DNA from: Gnetum montanum
Lineage: Eukaryota; Streptophyta; Gnetopsida; Gnetales; Gnetaceae
Direction of reading: 5' to 3'
NCBI GenBank assembly: GCA_015680685.1
Contig: MNCI01009462.1
Coordinates: forward strand, 668,293-732,292
DNA: 64,000 nt
Shown: positions 25,330 to 35,409 of the stretch, piece by piece
Numbering within the stretch: position 1 is the first letter of the stretch
How the letters are laid out: every line of letters starts with the position of its first letter
The notes under the pieces: model-generated
Told to the model about the DNA's origin: nothing
Seen by the model: the letters and a program-made list of their open reading frames with translations, nothing else
The model's database searches: none
Position numbers and translations under genes: made by a program

Positions 25330-26333
25330 TGAAGTAGCCTCACTTCTTATGAATTAACTTTTAAATTTCTACCTAATCTAGATATTATGAAAAATAATCA
25401 GTATGTTAGAAAATAAGAAGACTAGCTATCTTCAATTAATGTAATTAAGATTATATTATGGGTTCCACAACCCACAACATCGAATTAGTTACAAACACTT
25501 AACAATGTTGCAGAGCATGAGTTTCTACAACCACACAATGATTATCCTCAATGCAAGGTATAACTGAAAGAGAATATCTCCCACAACTTAAGATTAAGAT
25601 CTCAACATACAAGCAAGAACATAAGAACACATAGACCAAACCCATACATAATTTACCTTAAGTTGTAATGTCAATCATGCACTTACATAATGTGCTCCCA
25701 TGACATCTCTTGCCAATCTCATCCACTCATGACATACTCATGCCTCAAAATGTGAATCACATACAATATTTATTAGAAAACAAATATAAGAACCATAGAA
25801 ACCTTTCAACAAGCTCTACTTGAAAGATCCATAGTTGTTTTCATCTTTTCTTGGATTTTCTTATCTATTTTCCAATTTGAAACTACTAATGCAAAAGTTT
25901 TCCTAGTTGTACGTGTCATCTATGGCTTTCTTGGGATGTCTTACTATTAAACTCCATTTGTAGGATAGATGTTTTTAGAACTTGGGATATGTCTCCTATG
26001 CATAAGAGAAAACTAAACAATTTCAGAGACATCTCTAATATAGGGGAGACATCTCAGTTAGATGTCTCTAGCATCTCCCAAACATCTGCTATGAAGACTC
26101 AACTCTCACCCAAGACATCTCCATAGTGCCTAAAACCTACAAAAACCATCTATAGGGCAATGGAAAAGGAATATGAAGATATGACCCTACATCACTAAAT
26201 CTCCTAGGGATAGTATCAGTGACTTCCCCATCAATAGATCACCTTCACAAAATGGAACCTCTTAAAAACCTAGCTATATAGGAGCACTCACATAAGCATT
26301 TTTTATTGTCATTTTGTAATTAAAGAGTAAGCA
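25330..26333 (-). repeat. Probable 5' LTR of the minus-strand gag remnant
   Basis: The block starts TGAAGTAGCC next to the leader and ends near AGTAAGCA where copia coding sequence begins, so TG...CA ends are possible. It holds several copies of GACATCTC at 26025-26125. No second copy is in the window, so both borders are estimates. Confidence 0.4.
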
Positions 26334-26335
26334 CT

Positions 26336-27551
26336 TATGATGGATATGCATGATGATGAGCCATGTACATATGATGAGGCTCTCTTAGTAATTACTGGTA
26401 AGAAATGAATGAATGCTATGATGAAAGAGATGGAGTCTATGAAGACCAATCATGTCAAGGACTTGCTTGACCTTCTACCTAGGTGCAAGGCCATTGGAAA
26501 TAAATGGATCTTAAATATTAACTACAAAGTAGATAATTCTATTAAAAAATATAAGGCATTCTTTGTAGCAAAGTGGTATACCCAACAAGATTGTATGGAT
26601 TATGAAAAAACCTTTTTACTAAAAGTAATGTTTTCTTCTATCTATCTCATTCTAACTATAGTTACATATCTTGATTTGAAACTTTACCAAATGAATGTTA
26701 AGCTTGCATTTCTTTATGAAGAAGTGGATGAAAAAGTTTATATGATGTAGTCCCCATGAATTCATAATGAAATTTCAAGAGTGCAAGGTTTGCAAACTCT
26801 AATGATCTATTTATCAATATAATTAATAATCTAAATAGTGGTACTTTAGATTCTATTAAGTCATCACTGCTAATGAGTTTATGATCATTGAAGAAGATCA
26901 TTATGTATGTATCAATATATTCAATAAAAGTTTAATTATCCTTTCCTCATATTTGAATGATATTCTACTAACTAGTAATGATAAAAAGATGGCTATTTTT
27001 AAACGTTGAAATAGAGGACATAGGTGAAGTAGATTTTATGCTTGGTGTAAAGATCCTAAGGGATCATTCAAGAAGACCTTTTACTTTATCATAATAAACT
27101 TCTTGAGTGATTTAAAATGAATAACCAAAAATCCATTAATATACTCTTTTTAAAGGTAAGAATTTGAGCCTTAATCAACACTTGAAAACTCTCACAGACA
27201 AAGAGAAAATGAGTTATGTGTAATATGCCAAAGTAGCTAGAAGCTTGATGTATGCAATGAAGTGTACACAGCTCAATAAGTGCTTTGTAATGGGACTAGT
27301 TAGTTGTTACTAGTCAAATCCTAGAACAACATATTAGAAAGTAGTTTAGAGGATTCTTTTCTATTTGAGGGGGACTTTAGACTATGTGATTTGTTATCAA
27401 GAATTAAATTTGTGGCTTAAGGTTATAGTGATGCCAATTAGAATGGTAATCCAAATGAATGCAAATCAACATTGCGATATTCTTTCTTGTTAAATTAAGA
27501 TGCCATATCTTGAAGCAATAAGAAGTAGAATTATGTAGCCCTATCCACCAT
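26336..27551 (+). pseudogene. Copia-1 reverse transcriptase and RNase H, left part
   Basis: Reads DEPCTYDEALLV, MNAMMKEMESMKTNHV, CKAIGNKWILNINYKVD, QDCMDYEKTF and LDLKLYQMNVKLAFLYEEVDE (26340-26750), a clear Ty1/copia RT. The catalytic box YVDD appears as YLND near 26958-26970. RNase H follows with YSDAN, NECKSTLRYSFLLN and the start of the ALSTI motif up to 27551. There the Ath-4 LTR interrupts it, and the rest resumes at 61202. Integrase and gag are absent; the left end abuts the LTR block at 26333. Stops and shifts are many. Confidence 0.85.
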
Positions 27552-27556
27552 TGATG

Positions 27557-27668
27557 GGATGCGATATTACATGGGCCGCAATATCGCTTGCACGATATCG
27601 CATCGGCCGCGATATCACATACGTGATGTATCGTATACAATATCGTGTCTTCTCCTACGATATCGTAG
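27557..27668 (+). promoter_or_regulatory. Cluster of GATATC palindromes in the Ath-4 U3
   Basis: About eight GCGATAT/CGATATCG words (several are perfect palindromes such as CGATATCG) are packed just upstream of the TATA box. The 3' LTR has fewer (60400-60472). They look like repeated protein-binding sites controlling LTR transcription, but this is inferred from position and symmetry only. Confidence 0.5.
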
Positions 27669-27682
27669 CGTGCCACCAAATC

Positions 27683-27690
27683 TATAAATA
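27683..27690 (+). promoter_or_regulatory. TATA box of Ath-4 5' LTR
   Basis: TATAAATA follows the palindrome cluster. The 3' LTR has the same box at 60482-60489 in the same context (TCTATAAATAAGAGGTGGCT). Confidence 0.75.
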
Positions 27691-28402
27691 AGAGGTGGCT
27701 CTTCCTTGTTTTGCCATCTAGATCTAGACCTTAGCTAGAATCTTGCAATTTTTCCATTCCAAAGTTAGAGTAATTTCCATGTGCCCGCAGTAGGAGTCCC
27801 AAAGTGAATGGATCTTTATTCGAGCAAATATTGTACCTGAGCACAAGTTTTTGTATGGAAATAAAGAAGAACTTTTTGGATAAACCTTGCAGTGCATGGA
27901 CTAAGCTAATTAGGAATTTAATTATTGTTAATTATTTAAATGATTTATTAGTTAATTAATCTCTCTCAATCCTCAATACTCCTAGTTAAGTGCATTCAGT
28001 ACGACTGCTTTGAGCATGTGCGTTACGCTTGGTAATCCCAGTAACGAATAGCATTTGGTAATCCTAGAAGGTTGCATTGGTTCAGGGTGTGAACGGTAAG
28101 TGGGAATGGATACTAATGCTAAGAATTAGAACTTAGTTAATTAAAGTTAGTTACTTAGTCTCTTCACCCTTTCCCTCATTAGCATAGACGATAAAACACA
28201 AAAGAGATAAAAAATCACATACCTCAGACTTACTTAACCATACAACCATGACAAATACAAGTAAGTCTAGGAAGACAATGAACGATTAACCTTAAGTGTT
28301 CCGTAAGGCGTGTAGGCACTTAGTCTGTAGAGTTTGACCAGATCACGCGTGTAACGCTCATATTCATATGGTTGAGTGTAGGGGTACCTCGCCACTCATC
28401 AT

Positions 28403-28421
28403 TGGCACCATTGCCAGGGAC
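28403..28421 (+). other. Ath-4 primer-binding site
   Basis: TGGCACCATTGCCAGGGAC starts one base after the LTR. It resembles the tRNA-Asp type site TGGCGCCGTTGCCGGGGA, with CG changed to CA. Confidence 0.85.
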
Positions 28422-28547
28422 TAAGTTGTTTGTGTGCTAAGTAGAACATAGGAAATCATCCACATCATTGGGAAACTTAAATGAACCCTTAGGGTTAATC
28501 AGAAGAAAAATTAAACAATAGTCAATCAGCACACCGAATAAGAGACA

Positions 28548-29033
28548 ATGTCTTCTTCTTCTCATAAAAGCACTTCACCACCTAGGGATCACACAAGAGA
28601 CCGTTGGCAGTCTAACACACGTAACCGAGAACCGCTAGTTCCTCAACAATTCAATGTGGTATATACTCACCATGATGAGTATATACCTAATTTTACCTTT
28701 GTCTTCCATCACAATGAACAACTTTGATGGAGAGACTTGAAGGATAACATAGTGTTTCCTCCAGACAGAGCCACACCCAACATGCTCCTTCGTGCCCTTG
28801 CACGAATCAACATGTCACAATTATACACTAAGTACGTTGCATGTGATTACAACACAAGGAAATACCATCCCACAGAAGAAAAACATCAAAGGGACTCATG
28901 GCATTACCATACATCGTTGAAGGGCAAAGGGCCCCATAACGGTTCACACGTCATAAGCGAAATCAAGAGTGGTGAACCTATTTCAAAAGGTTCTCCACAA
29001 AATGATGTTCCTCCTCCTAACGATGGTGAGGAT
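28548..29033 (+). pseudogene. Ath-4 gag, N-terminal part
   Basis: ATG at 28548 opens MSSSSHKSTSPPRDHTRD, then LVPQQFNVVYTHHDEYIPNF. One TGA (probably from CGA) follows NEQL at 28725. The frame then continues to EDxxND-type acidic sequence at 29033, where the Tat-1 LTR starts. The same frame resumes after Tat-1 as EEVGYQNLHFTIHN, so the original gag frame can be followed across the insertion. Confidence 0.8.
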
Positions 29034-29329
29034 TGAAACACCACAAAATTTTACCTTAACACTTTGAAATAGGATCAACTCAAGCTCTTTCGGCATTCAG
29101 GAGGCAAATCTTGACTAAGGCATGGAACTCACATCCAGCTTGCTCAAGCCAGCTTGCGCATGCGGTCAAGCTAGCTTGCCCTCAACATGACCAACCCTAA
29201 CAACTTTCAAGTCAAGTTAAAATGGTCCTAATTTGAATGGGCAAGGCCCCCTAAGGGCCCATTGATGGCTTCCCCAAGTTTCAACATCTAGAACACAAGA
29301 TTTCAAGTCAAAATTGAACAAATCTTGTT

Positions 29330-30290
29330 ACTCACGCAGAGGTCACGCCCAGGTCACGCTGGTAGCATGAGTCCAGCGTGAGTCTAGCATGAGTGCCCCA
29401 AAACAACCCCAAAACAATATCAAAATGGTCCAATTTTGAAGGTACAAGTCACCCTAAAGGTCCACTAACTATTGCTCCAAGTCCTAGCATTCAGAATCCT
29501 AATTTCGGGCTCGAAAATGCATCGTTTTCATTGCTTACGCCTAGGTCACGATGCGGTCATGCTGGAGCATGAGCCCAGCATGACCAAACAAAAATAGGTC
29601 AAATCAAGCAATCCCAAGCATAAGTTTCAGCATCAACTCAACCCCCAAGGATAGGAAACAGTTCTACTTGTTCACAAGCTACAAAAAATCAAAATTTGGG
29701 CATGAGACGCGGCATTTTGGCTTGGTCACGCTGAGGTCACGCTGACAGCGTGAGCCCAGCGTGACCTGTTAAAAGTGACTTAAATCAACACAAAGGGAGA
29801 CCCAAATTCAACATCCAGGCCACCCTGGAGAGTAGGAAGCAGTTGCACTACAAAGAACAGGCATCAAAGGTCAAAACTTAGCTCAAAATGAGTCACTTCC
29901 AATTGGTCATGCCCAGGTCATGCTAGGGTCATGCTGAGGTCACGCTAATAGCGTGAGCCCAACGTGAGCTGCAAAAATGGCCTGAATCCAAGCACAGACA
30001 AGCTCAAATTAAACACATAGGATGTCCTCAAGGTTAGGCAATAGTAACACTTCCAAAATCCAAGCTTCCATAACTAGTGTCAAAAGTGTCATAAATATTA
30101 CTCACGCTGAAGGTCATGCTGGGCGTGAGTGCAATGTACACACGTTGGATGCTAAAGAAAATTAGACGCTGACACTAGACACACGCTGGAGGTCATGCTG
30201 GGCATGAGTGCAACATAACCAAAAATCAACTCATGCTAAAGCCCAAATTAACACACACTGACAACACATCCACTCACACTGGAGACTTTG
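29330..30290 (+). repeat. Irregular CACGC/GCGTG repeat blocks in the Tat-1 LTR
   Basis: About six blocks, roughly 110-200 bp apart, carry words such as GGTCACGCTGA and AGCGTGAGCCCAGCGTGACC. Adjacent words are inverse complements and could form hairpins, the clearest at 29727-29763. The 3' LTR repeats the pattern at 53875-54780 with C-to-T changes. Confidence 0.65.
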
Positions 30291-30617
30291 GCATAACAGA
30301 ACCACCTCAAATAGCCACGAAACCCTTTGGATTAACAATCTACAGTAGTCAAGTCACAGATCCATGAAGTTTCAAGCAAGCCAGAGTCAATCCTTCTTGG
30401 AATTCATTGTAAATTTTCATTGTAAGCTTCATCATCTATGAGCTTGCCAAGCTCTTACGCTGCTTCTATGAGTGTAAGCTAGCTTGGATTGTATGATACA
30501 GTGCACCTGGTCTAAAACATAGTCTGCCCATGTACACCTGTCACATAATCCATTTCTCATGGATCTCACAACCATTGACCTCATTCACAAATCCTATTCC
30601 CAAGTTTAGAAAAAATG

Positions 30618-30625
30618 TATAAATA
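30618..30625 (+). promoter_or_regulatory. TATA box of Tat-1 5' LTR
   Basis: TATAAATA within AAAATGTATAAATACCTTG. The same context is found in the 3' LTR at 55114-55121. It is placed about 500 bp before the LTR end. Confidence 0.75.
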
Positions 30626-31136
30626 CCTTGTTCATTGACATAAACGGGGGAAAAATTGGAAAAAGAAACCAACAATCTTGAGCCCTAATGCATGTGATTC
30701 CCAACACTTGCAAACACCACACATCGGAGCTTAACATTTGACTTGCAGTCCAAACTCACGACTACATTTTGATCGGTGCACATCTTGTTAATTGATACAA
30801 CACAATTTCATTTTTCCTTCCATTGTGCTATTCCAATTCATTGTCTACATTATCCTATTTTATTGTACATTGTACATTTACACGTTGTATTCCTCATTTA
30901 CGTTTCATTACATTATGTTCTTCATTTTACATTTCGTAATGATAACCCCAGCGCAGGCCATAACATACTCTTGAGGAAGTCCTTAGCTGATTTGCATGTA
31001 GACCATCCAAGGCACTCTGCCTTCATTTTTCTAGCTTGCCCTCACTCGAAGGCAAGGCCATCTATGCCTCTCTGGAGATCTTTCAGTGTTCTTTTTCTTC
31101 CAGCCTTATGCCCACAATTTTGAACAGTATAGAAAT

Positions 31137-31153
31137 TGGCACTAGAAGGAGGG
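31137..31153 (+). other. Tat-1 primer-binding site
   Basis: TGGCACTAGAAGGAGGG begins five bases after the LTR end. TGGCGC-type starts are usual for primer sites in this superfamily. I do not assign the tRNA with confidence. Confidence 0.6.
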
Positions 31154-31156
31154 CCC

Positions 31157-31585
31157 TTTCCATTTACGTTCCATACACACACCATCGCTTTCTCCATTAT
31201 CTAGCGTCCAACATCTAGCATCTACCAGTTGCTCATGGCCTAGCTTCCATACACTGCCTTTTGTCTAGCATCCATATGCTACACTCTCTTCAACGTTCAT
31301 ACGCTGCAACCTCTTCAATGTCCATACATGGCCCTCAGCATCCACACATTGTCCTTTGCCTCTAGACATTACCTTCTACCCTAGATGTTGTGTTCTACCT
31401 ATAGATGTTCTACCTCGTCTTTAGACATTCTACCTTGTCTTTCGACATTGTGCCTTGTCTTCAGATGTTGTGCCTTATCCTCAACATACACATGTTGTGC
31501 CTTTGATCCCAGTGTCCACATGTCATATTTTTAAGCATAGACACGTTGTATGCTATACCTCCCTCATAGAAGTGCACATGCTACC
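31157..31585 (+). other. Tat-1 leader with short irregular repeats
   Basis: Non-coding. Repeating words of the type TAGCATCCATAC, TAGACATT and CTACCTTGTCTT (31200-31490) resemble each other at intervals of about 20-35 bp. They are probably decayed tandem repeats ahead of the 64-bp array. Confidence 0.5.
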
Positions 31586-32049
31586 TAGCTTGCTCAAGCT
31601 AGCTTACATACACCTAGCTTTCCCAAGCTTCACAGCTACACATGCTGCCCATCTTGCTCAAGCTAGCTTGCATACGCCCAGCTTGCCCAAGCTACACAGC
31701 TGCACACACTACCCAGCTTACTCAAACTAGCTTGCATACACCCAGCTTGCCCAAGCTACATAGCTACACATGCTACCCAGCTTGCTCAAGCTAACTTGCA
31801 TATGCCTAGCTTGCCTAAGCTGCACAGCTGCACATGCTGCCCAGCTTTCTCAAGCTAGCTTGCATACGCCCAGCTTACCCAAGCTACACACGTTGCCCAG
31901 CTTGCTCAAGCTAGCTTTCATACACCCAACTTGCCCAAGTTACACAGCTATGCATGCTGCCCAGCTTGCTCAAACTAGCTTGCATACGCCCAACTTGCCC
32001 AAGTTGTACCGCTGCACACGCTGCCCAACTTGCTCAAGCTAGTTTGCAC
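31586..32049 (+). repeat. 64-bp tandem repeat array in the Tat-1 leader
   Basis: Seven to eight head-to-tail units of about 64 bp (one shortened to about 53 bp near 31861-31913). Each contains GCTTGCTCAAGCTAGCTTG and GCTTGCCCAAGCTACACAGC. The core CAAGCTAGCTTG is a perfect palindrome. Frames read through the array as AQ/ASLHTP/LPKLH repeats, but the unit length is not a multiple of three and no protein function is implied. Confidence 0.85.
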
Positions 32050-32051
32050 AC

Positions 32052-32292
32052 ATGGAATCTTCTCAAATCAAAGCAACATTTCCTATGACTGCAACTGAAC
32101 CCATAGTCATCATTGGAGAGATGAACCCTCAAGGGCCAACTCATCGGTCACTTAGGTTACAAGGCAAGGACCCCACCTATACAATTCTGACCCCGAAACA
32201 ATACAATTTTATTTGCATAAAGATCCAAGCTAACCTACCCATTAATTGCACAGAAATAGAAGTAAAATGACATTATGAACTCATCTATAAGG
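32052..32292 (+). pseudogene. Start of Tat-1 gag, before GCE-A
   Basis: ATG at 32052 opens MESSQIKATFPMTATEPIV and ends at a TGA in VK-stop (32268-32270). The next codons, HYELIYK, join across GCE-A to GVYNFIPSTYDVIP at 35415. This shows that GCE-A split a once continuous gag frame. Confidence 0.65.
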
Positions 32293-33990
32293 TGTTGGCG
32301 ACCGTTTGGGACGCGACCGCCAACGAGTGTCCTCGAACAAGATTTAGGTGCCTGTTGGTCTCTAGCAACACCAAGGCCCAGATACCTCCAAATAAACTCA
32401 ATAGTTAATGTGAGTATGTGTGTTTGTTGTTGCGGTGTGTGGTTGTAAGAAATGTAACGATTGCGTTGCGTGTAAACTACAAATGACTTACTTTAAAGAG
32501 ATTCAGCCAACTTTGCCAAGTACTGTGAGTTGTTGAAAATTTCCTATTTTGTTCAACTACCTTGTCTATGCGGTCCTTATAATACCTACTTGTAACAAAT
32601 AAAATTTTGCAAAAACATTTGAGCACAACTCTGTAATCTACTCCTCATTTTCCCCAGAGAAAGAGATAGTTCCACAAGAAAACTAGAAATAGAGCAAGAT
32701 TCGATGGAAATAAACAGAAAAGAAAAGAAAGCAGATTTGTGTAGACCTCAAATATTTAAACAAGGTAAAATGACACGAGTAAACACTTCGCAATAAAGCT
32801 ATCCCAAATTCAATATCTACGAATTGTTCAAACTTCCAAGAATCAGACAAGCAATATCTTCAAGACAATCCTATTATGCTACCAAAAATCGCTGCGTAAA
32901 CTACCACGTACAACACTCCATTTTGACTAGATAATAGATGTCAACGATTACATTCAAATAGAACCTTTAAAAGACTTGACAATTTCTGATTGAAATACCA
33001 CGAGAATTTACTTTAAAGATAAAAAGAAGCTATTCTGGTCCCATCAAAATACCAAAGATTTTCTGAACCCTCTTGACTACTGAATTGTTCAATGGCGTGA
33101 CTACAAACAGAGGCTCTCTTACAACAATCCCAATAGCAGTTCCCACACGTTGCACAATAATGAAATTTACTACTAACATGCTCTTAAGGCTTTTAAACAC
33201 AAGCGCTTCTATGGCAAAATTTTAATAGAAATTTCTATCGGGCAACAAGAACAACAAGAGCAATCTAAAAATCGCAAAATTACTTGCCAAGGATGGTACT
33301 ATCTAAACCACTAGCTAAACAATTTAAACAAAACAAAAAATGAAATGCATAACTCACAAGACCATGACAAAGAGGCTGAAATCTTTTCTTTAGCAAGCCA
33401 TCTTACAAGCAATCGTCACAATTTCTTCTTTACAAAGCTCTTCTCAAGACCCCAAGTGTGTCTCCAAGTGAGAGCCCAAGTGCTAACTAGTAGCCTCCCA
33501 AAGTGTGATGTATGAGACCTCCCAAAAGTCTCAATGTTTATGATGATATCTCCTCCTTGACCCCTGAAGCCTTTTTATAGGGTTCAAAGGTAGGTAGGGA
33601 AGTTACATATTCAAAAATATCTCACCTAACTTCTCTCCCAAGTAACTTGGCCAACCAATTAGGAGATTACTTGCCCAACAAGTTAGGAGGTTACTTGCCC
33701 AACAAGTTAGGTAAGTTACAACAATTTTGGGTGGTTTCAACCACCAAAGAGATAAAAATGCTGCATCTAACACGTGTCCCATGTAGTTGCCAAGTGTCTT
33801 CATGGAGATAAACAAGTTGTAGGTGACAAGTGTCCCATGCAAGTGACAAGTAGCCATTGTGGAGATAAAGAGGTTGTGGGTGACAAGTGTCTTTTGTAGT
33901 GGTTACAAACATTTAGAAAATTAGTTATAACTACCATAGGAGGTTATGACTTCTATAAGAAGTTATTATCATTATAAAAATACAAAAGTC
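32293..33990 (-). repeat. GCE-A shared 3' module
   Basis: Matches GCE-B 49285-50635 in reverse complement, including the TATA block (TATAAAAA at 33572-33579 on the minus strand), ACTTGGCAAC and CTTAAGAGCAT words, and the GGTCGCCAACA terminus. It also supplies about 670 bp that correspond to the N gap in GCE-B. No coding potential is seen. The border next to the unique middle is an AT repeat at about 33996-34012. Confidence 0.8.
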
Positions 33991-34972
33991 ACTTGTTATA
34001 TATATATATATATTATAGATTTATTAGGATCTATTGGGGAGTCATATCTTTGGCCCCTAACTTGATGAAATTAATCCATATTCCAGACCACGTATGATCT
34101 GCATCCTTTTCTTATCTCGGGTAATGCGATGATTTGGTCAAGCTCAACAATCGAAACATGGACAGCCGCAGCTCGTCCTTGAATACAATAAATGGCTTCT
34201 GCTACTGTTGCTGGCTTATTATTAGTTACTTCCATGATTCACGTTCATGACGATTCTCGATTCTCAGTGGTGACAAATAAACCGAAAGCACAGCTCCTGT
34301 GCTTGAGCTGTGAGCCTGAAGCTTTGAGTTTGTCATTTTGTACTGTAATTAAGAAAGAAAGCTACTATGCAGACCATCTCTTCCTGGATTCGGTCCCTGG
34401 TCATTCCTTGTCTCTGCATGGATTCCTGAACTTGGTCTTAGGCTCTAACAGGAAAAACAATTCACCTTGATCATGACGCCCTCCTGGAACTCCTGCGGCC
34501 TTACCTTGGGACCAACAGCGTTGGCATTCTAACCCTCTTTCTTAGAAGAGTCCATAAATGGCCCTAGACTGGAACACGTACTTGAGCACTTATTGCAAGA
34601 TGATTTTGCAGAAGATACATAACATTGATTGTTTCAGAGGTTGGACCAATGGAGCTTGAGCCTGAGCTTGATTCTGAGATTGAACCTGAACCTGTGCCTG
34701 CATCTACGTAGGGTTTTGCTAATGATGTTGTTGTTGAAGGTGATCGTATTCCTCCATCATGTTGTCAAGGTCTTCATTCGGCAGCTGATATTTGATGCCA
34801 ACGCTGCATGGTATGGAGACTCATGGTTGTCATCGTTTCCATTTGGTTGCTGGTCATGGCAAAAAATAACTCTGGTTATGATAAGGTGTCTTTGTTTGGG
34901 ACCTTCTAGGTTATTCTCCTTGTTACTGTTTCTGCTCTTGCTAATGACGTCGCTGCTACCGCCACCATTGCT
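33991..34972. other. Unassigned cargo of GCE-A
   Basis: This stretch is richer in CG-containing and non-repetitive sequence than its surroundings and has no counterpart in GCE-B. Plus-strand frames include a 92-residue open frame at 34192-34470 and a broken hydrophobic stretch near 34700-35080 (VTVSALANDVAATATIAL). Minus-strand frames include NKPATVAEAIYCIQGRAA near 34160-34210. They look like pieces of more host genes, but I cannot name them or choose the true strand. Confidence 0.45.
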
Positions 34973-35242
34973 CTACGCGTCCATCTCTCTGGATCGACCT
35001 CGCAATTCTTGGTGGCCGCAACTGTGCAGTGCGGTCTCCTTACCTTGGTTTGGTTTTCGATATTCCCTTTTGAAAAGTCGATAGTATGTTTTTGATTTTA
35101 TTTTTTTTAGATGCTTGGCTTTTAATTCATTGTGAAATAGTAGGCTCCGAATCTTTGCAAGCTGCCCCGGGCATTTCTTTAAATCTTCAACTGTCACCTT
35201 ATTTAACTCTAGAATGTCCGCACCATCTTTGTTTTGGAACAT
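34973..35242 (-). pseudogene. Utp14 fragment captured by GCE-A
   Basis: The minus-strand frame contains LELNKVTVEDLKK, QLAKIRSLLFHNELKAK and HLKKIKSKTYYRLFKRE. This is the conserved core of Utp14, a component of the U3 small-subunit processome that acts in 18S rRNA maturation in the nucleolus. About 50-55 residues are recognisable out of a protein of several hundred, with no introns in this span. The frame starts inside the shared 5' module (ATG 35242), which suggests a chimeric reading frame. It lies in the same orientation as the element. Homology ends near 35060. Confidence 0.75.
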
Positions 35243-35409
35243 TCAACCATGCCTTTGTGGATGTGAACCAATTAGCAAAAGCTTATCTTAATCAACATGG
35301 TAGACTTCAAGGTGAAGAAACAAAATCTCAACAATCTCTTTTAAATTTTTCAAAAATCACCATAACCTTATAAAGCCTGTTCCATGAAATGGCCAGAAAT
35401 GTGCCAACA
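35236..35409 (-). repeat. GCE-A shared 5' module
   Basis: On the minus strand it begins TGTTGGCACATTTCTGGCC and stays nearly identical to GCE-B 47290-47463 up to GGCATGGTTGAATGT. There the two elements diverge abruptly into different cargo. Confidence 0.88.

Larger units (their letters stand above)
27552..28401 (+). repeat. Ath-4 5' LTR
   Basis: 850 bp, starting TGATGGGATGCGATAT and ending CTCGCCACTCATCA. It aligns with 60396-61196 throughout, differing mainly by extra palindromic repeats in U3. The two copies are still close, so this element is younger than Ath-1 and Ath-3. Confidence 0.93.
29034..31131 (+). repeat. Tat-1 5' LTR
   Basis: Starts TGAAACACCACAAAATTTTA, and its partner starts at 53580. 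Besides TATA and leader regions it contains internal repeats (29330-30290) and copies of AGCTTG/CAAGCT words also found in the tandem array at 31586. Several short open frames cross it but are not conserved as genes. Confidence 0.9.
32293..35409 (-). mobile_element. GCE-A: gene-fragment-carrying element, minus orientation
   Basis: The plus-strand ends read TGTTGGCGACCG and GTGCCAACA. The target duplication is TAAGG at 32288-32292 and 35410-35414. On the minus strand the element starts with a 174-bp module shared with GCE-B (35409-35236). It then carries a unique middle with a Utp14 fragment, then a shared 3' module (about 33990-32293) with a TATA box. There are no two direct LTRs inside, so the structure is either a solo LTR with host sequence in U3 or a transposon with 7-bp inverted ends. 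Length is 3117 bp. Confidence 0.88.

Noticed and set aside
23147-26333. One single element made of the LTR at 23147, the minus-strand gag and the LTR-like block at 25330
   Set aside because: The LTR at 23147 reads on the plus strand with TGTAACATCC, while gag and its leader read on the minus strand, and the two LTR-like blocks share no sequence.
28403-28421. tRNA-like sequence
   Set aside because: Only the primer-binding complement of a tRNA 3' end is present; no tRNA gene fold.
30776-31218. Overlapping plus-strand frames at the end of the Tat-1 5' LTR
   Set aside because: They lie in LTR and primer-site sequence; similar frames in the 3' LTR (55272-55630) just reflect LTR duplication.
31586-32049. 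Regularly spaced repeats resembling a CRISPR array
   Set aside because: Units are contiguous 64-bp tandem copies without variable spacers, in a plant retroelement leader.
34629-35084. 151-codon plus-strand frame rich in Leu, looking like a membrane protein
   Set aside because: It overlaps the antisense Utp14 match, mixes frames and has no recognisable family; kept only as part of unassigned cargo.
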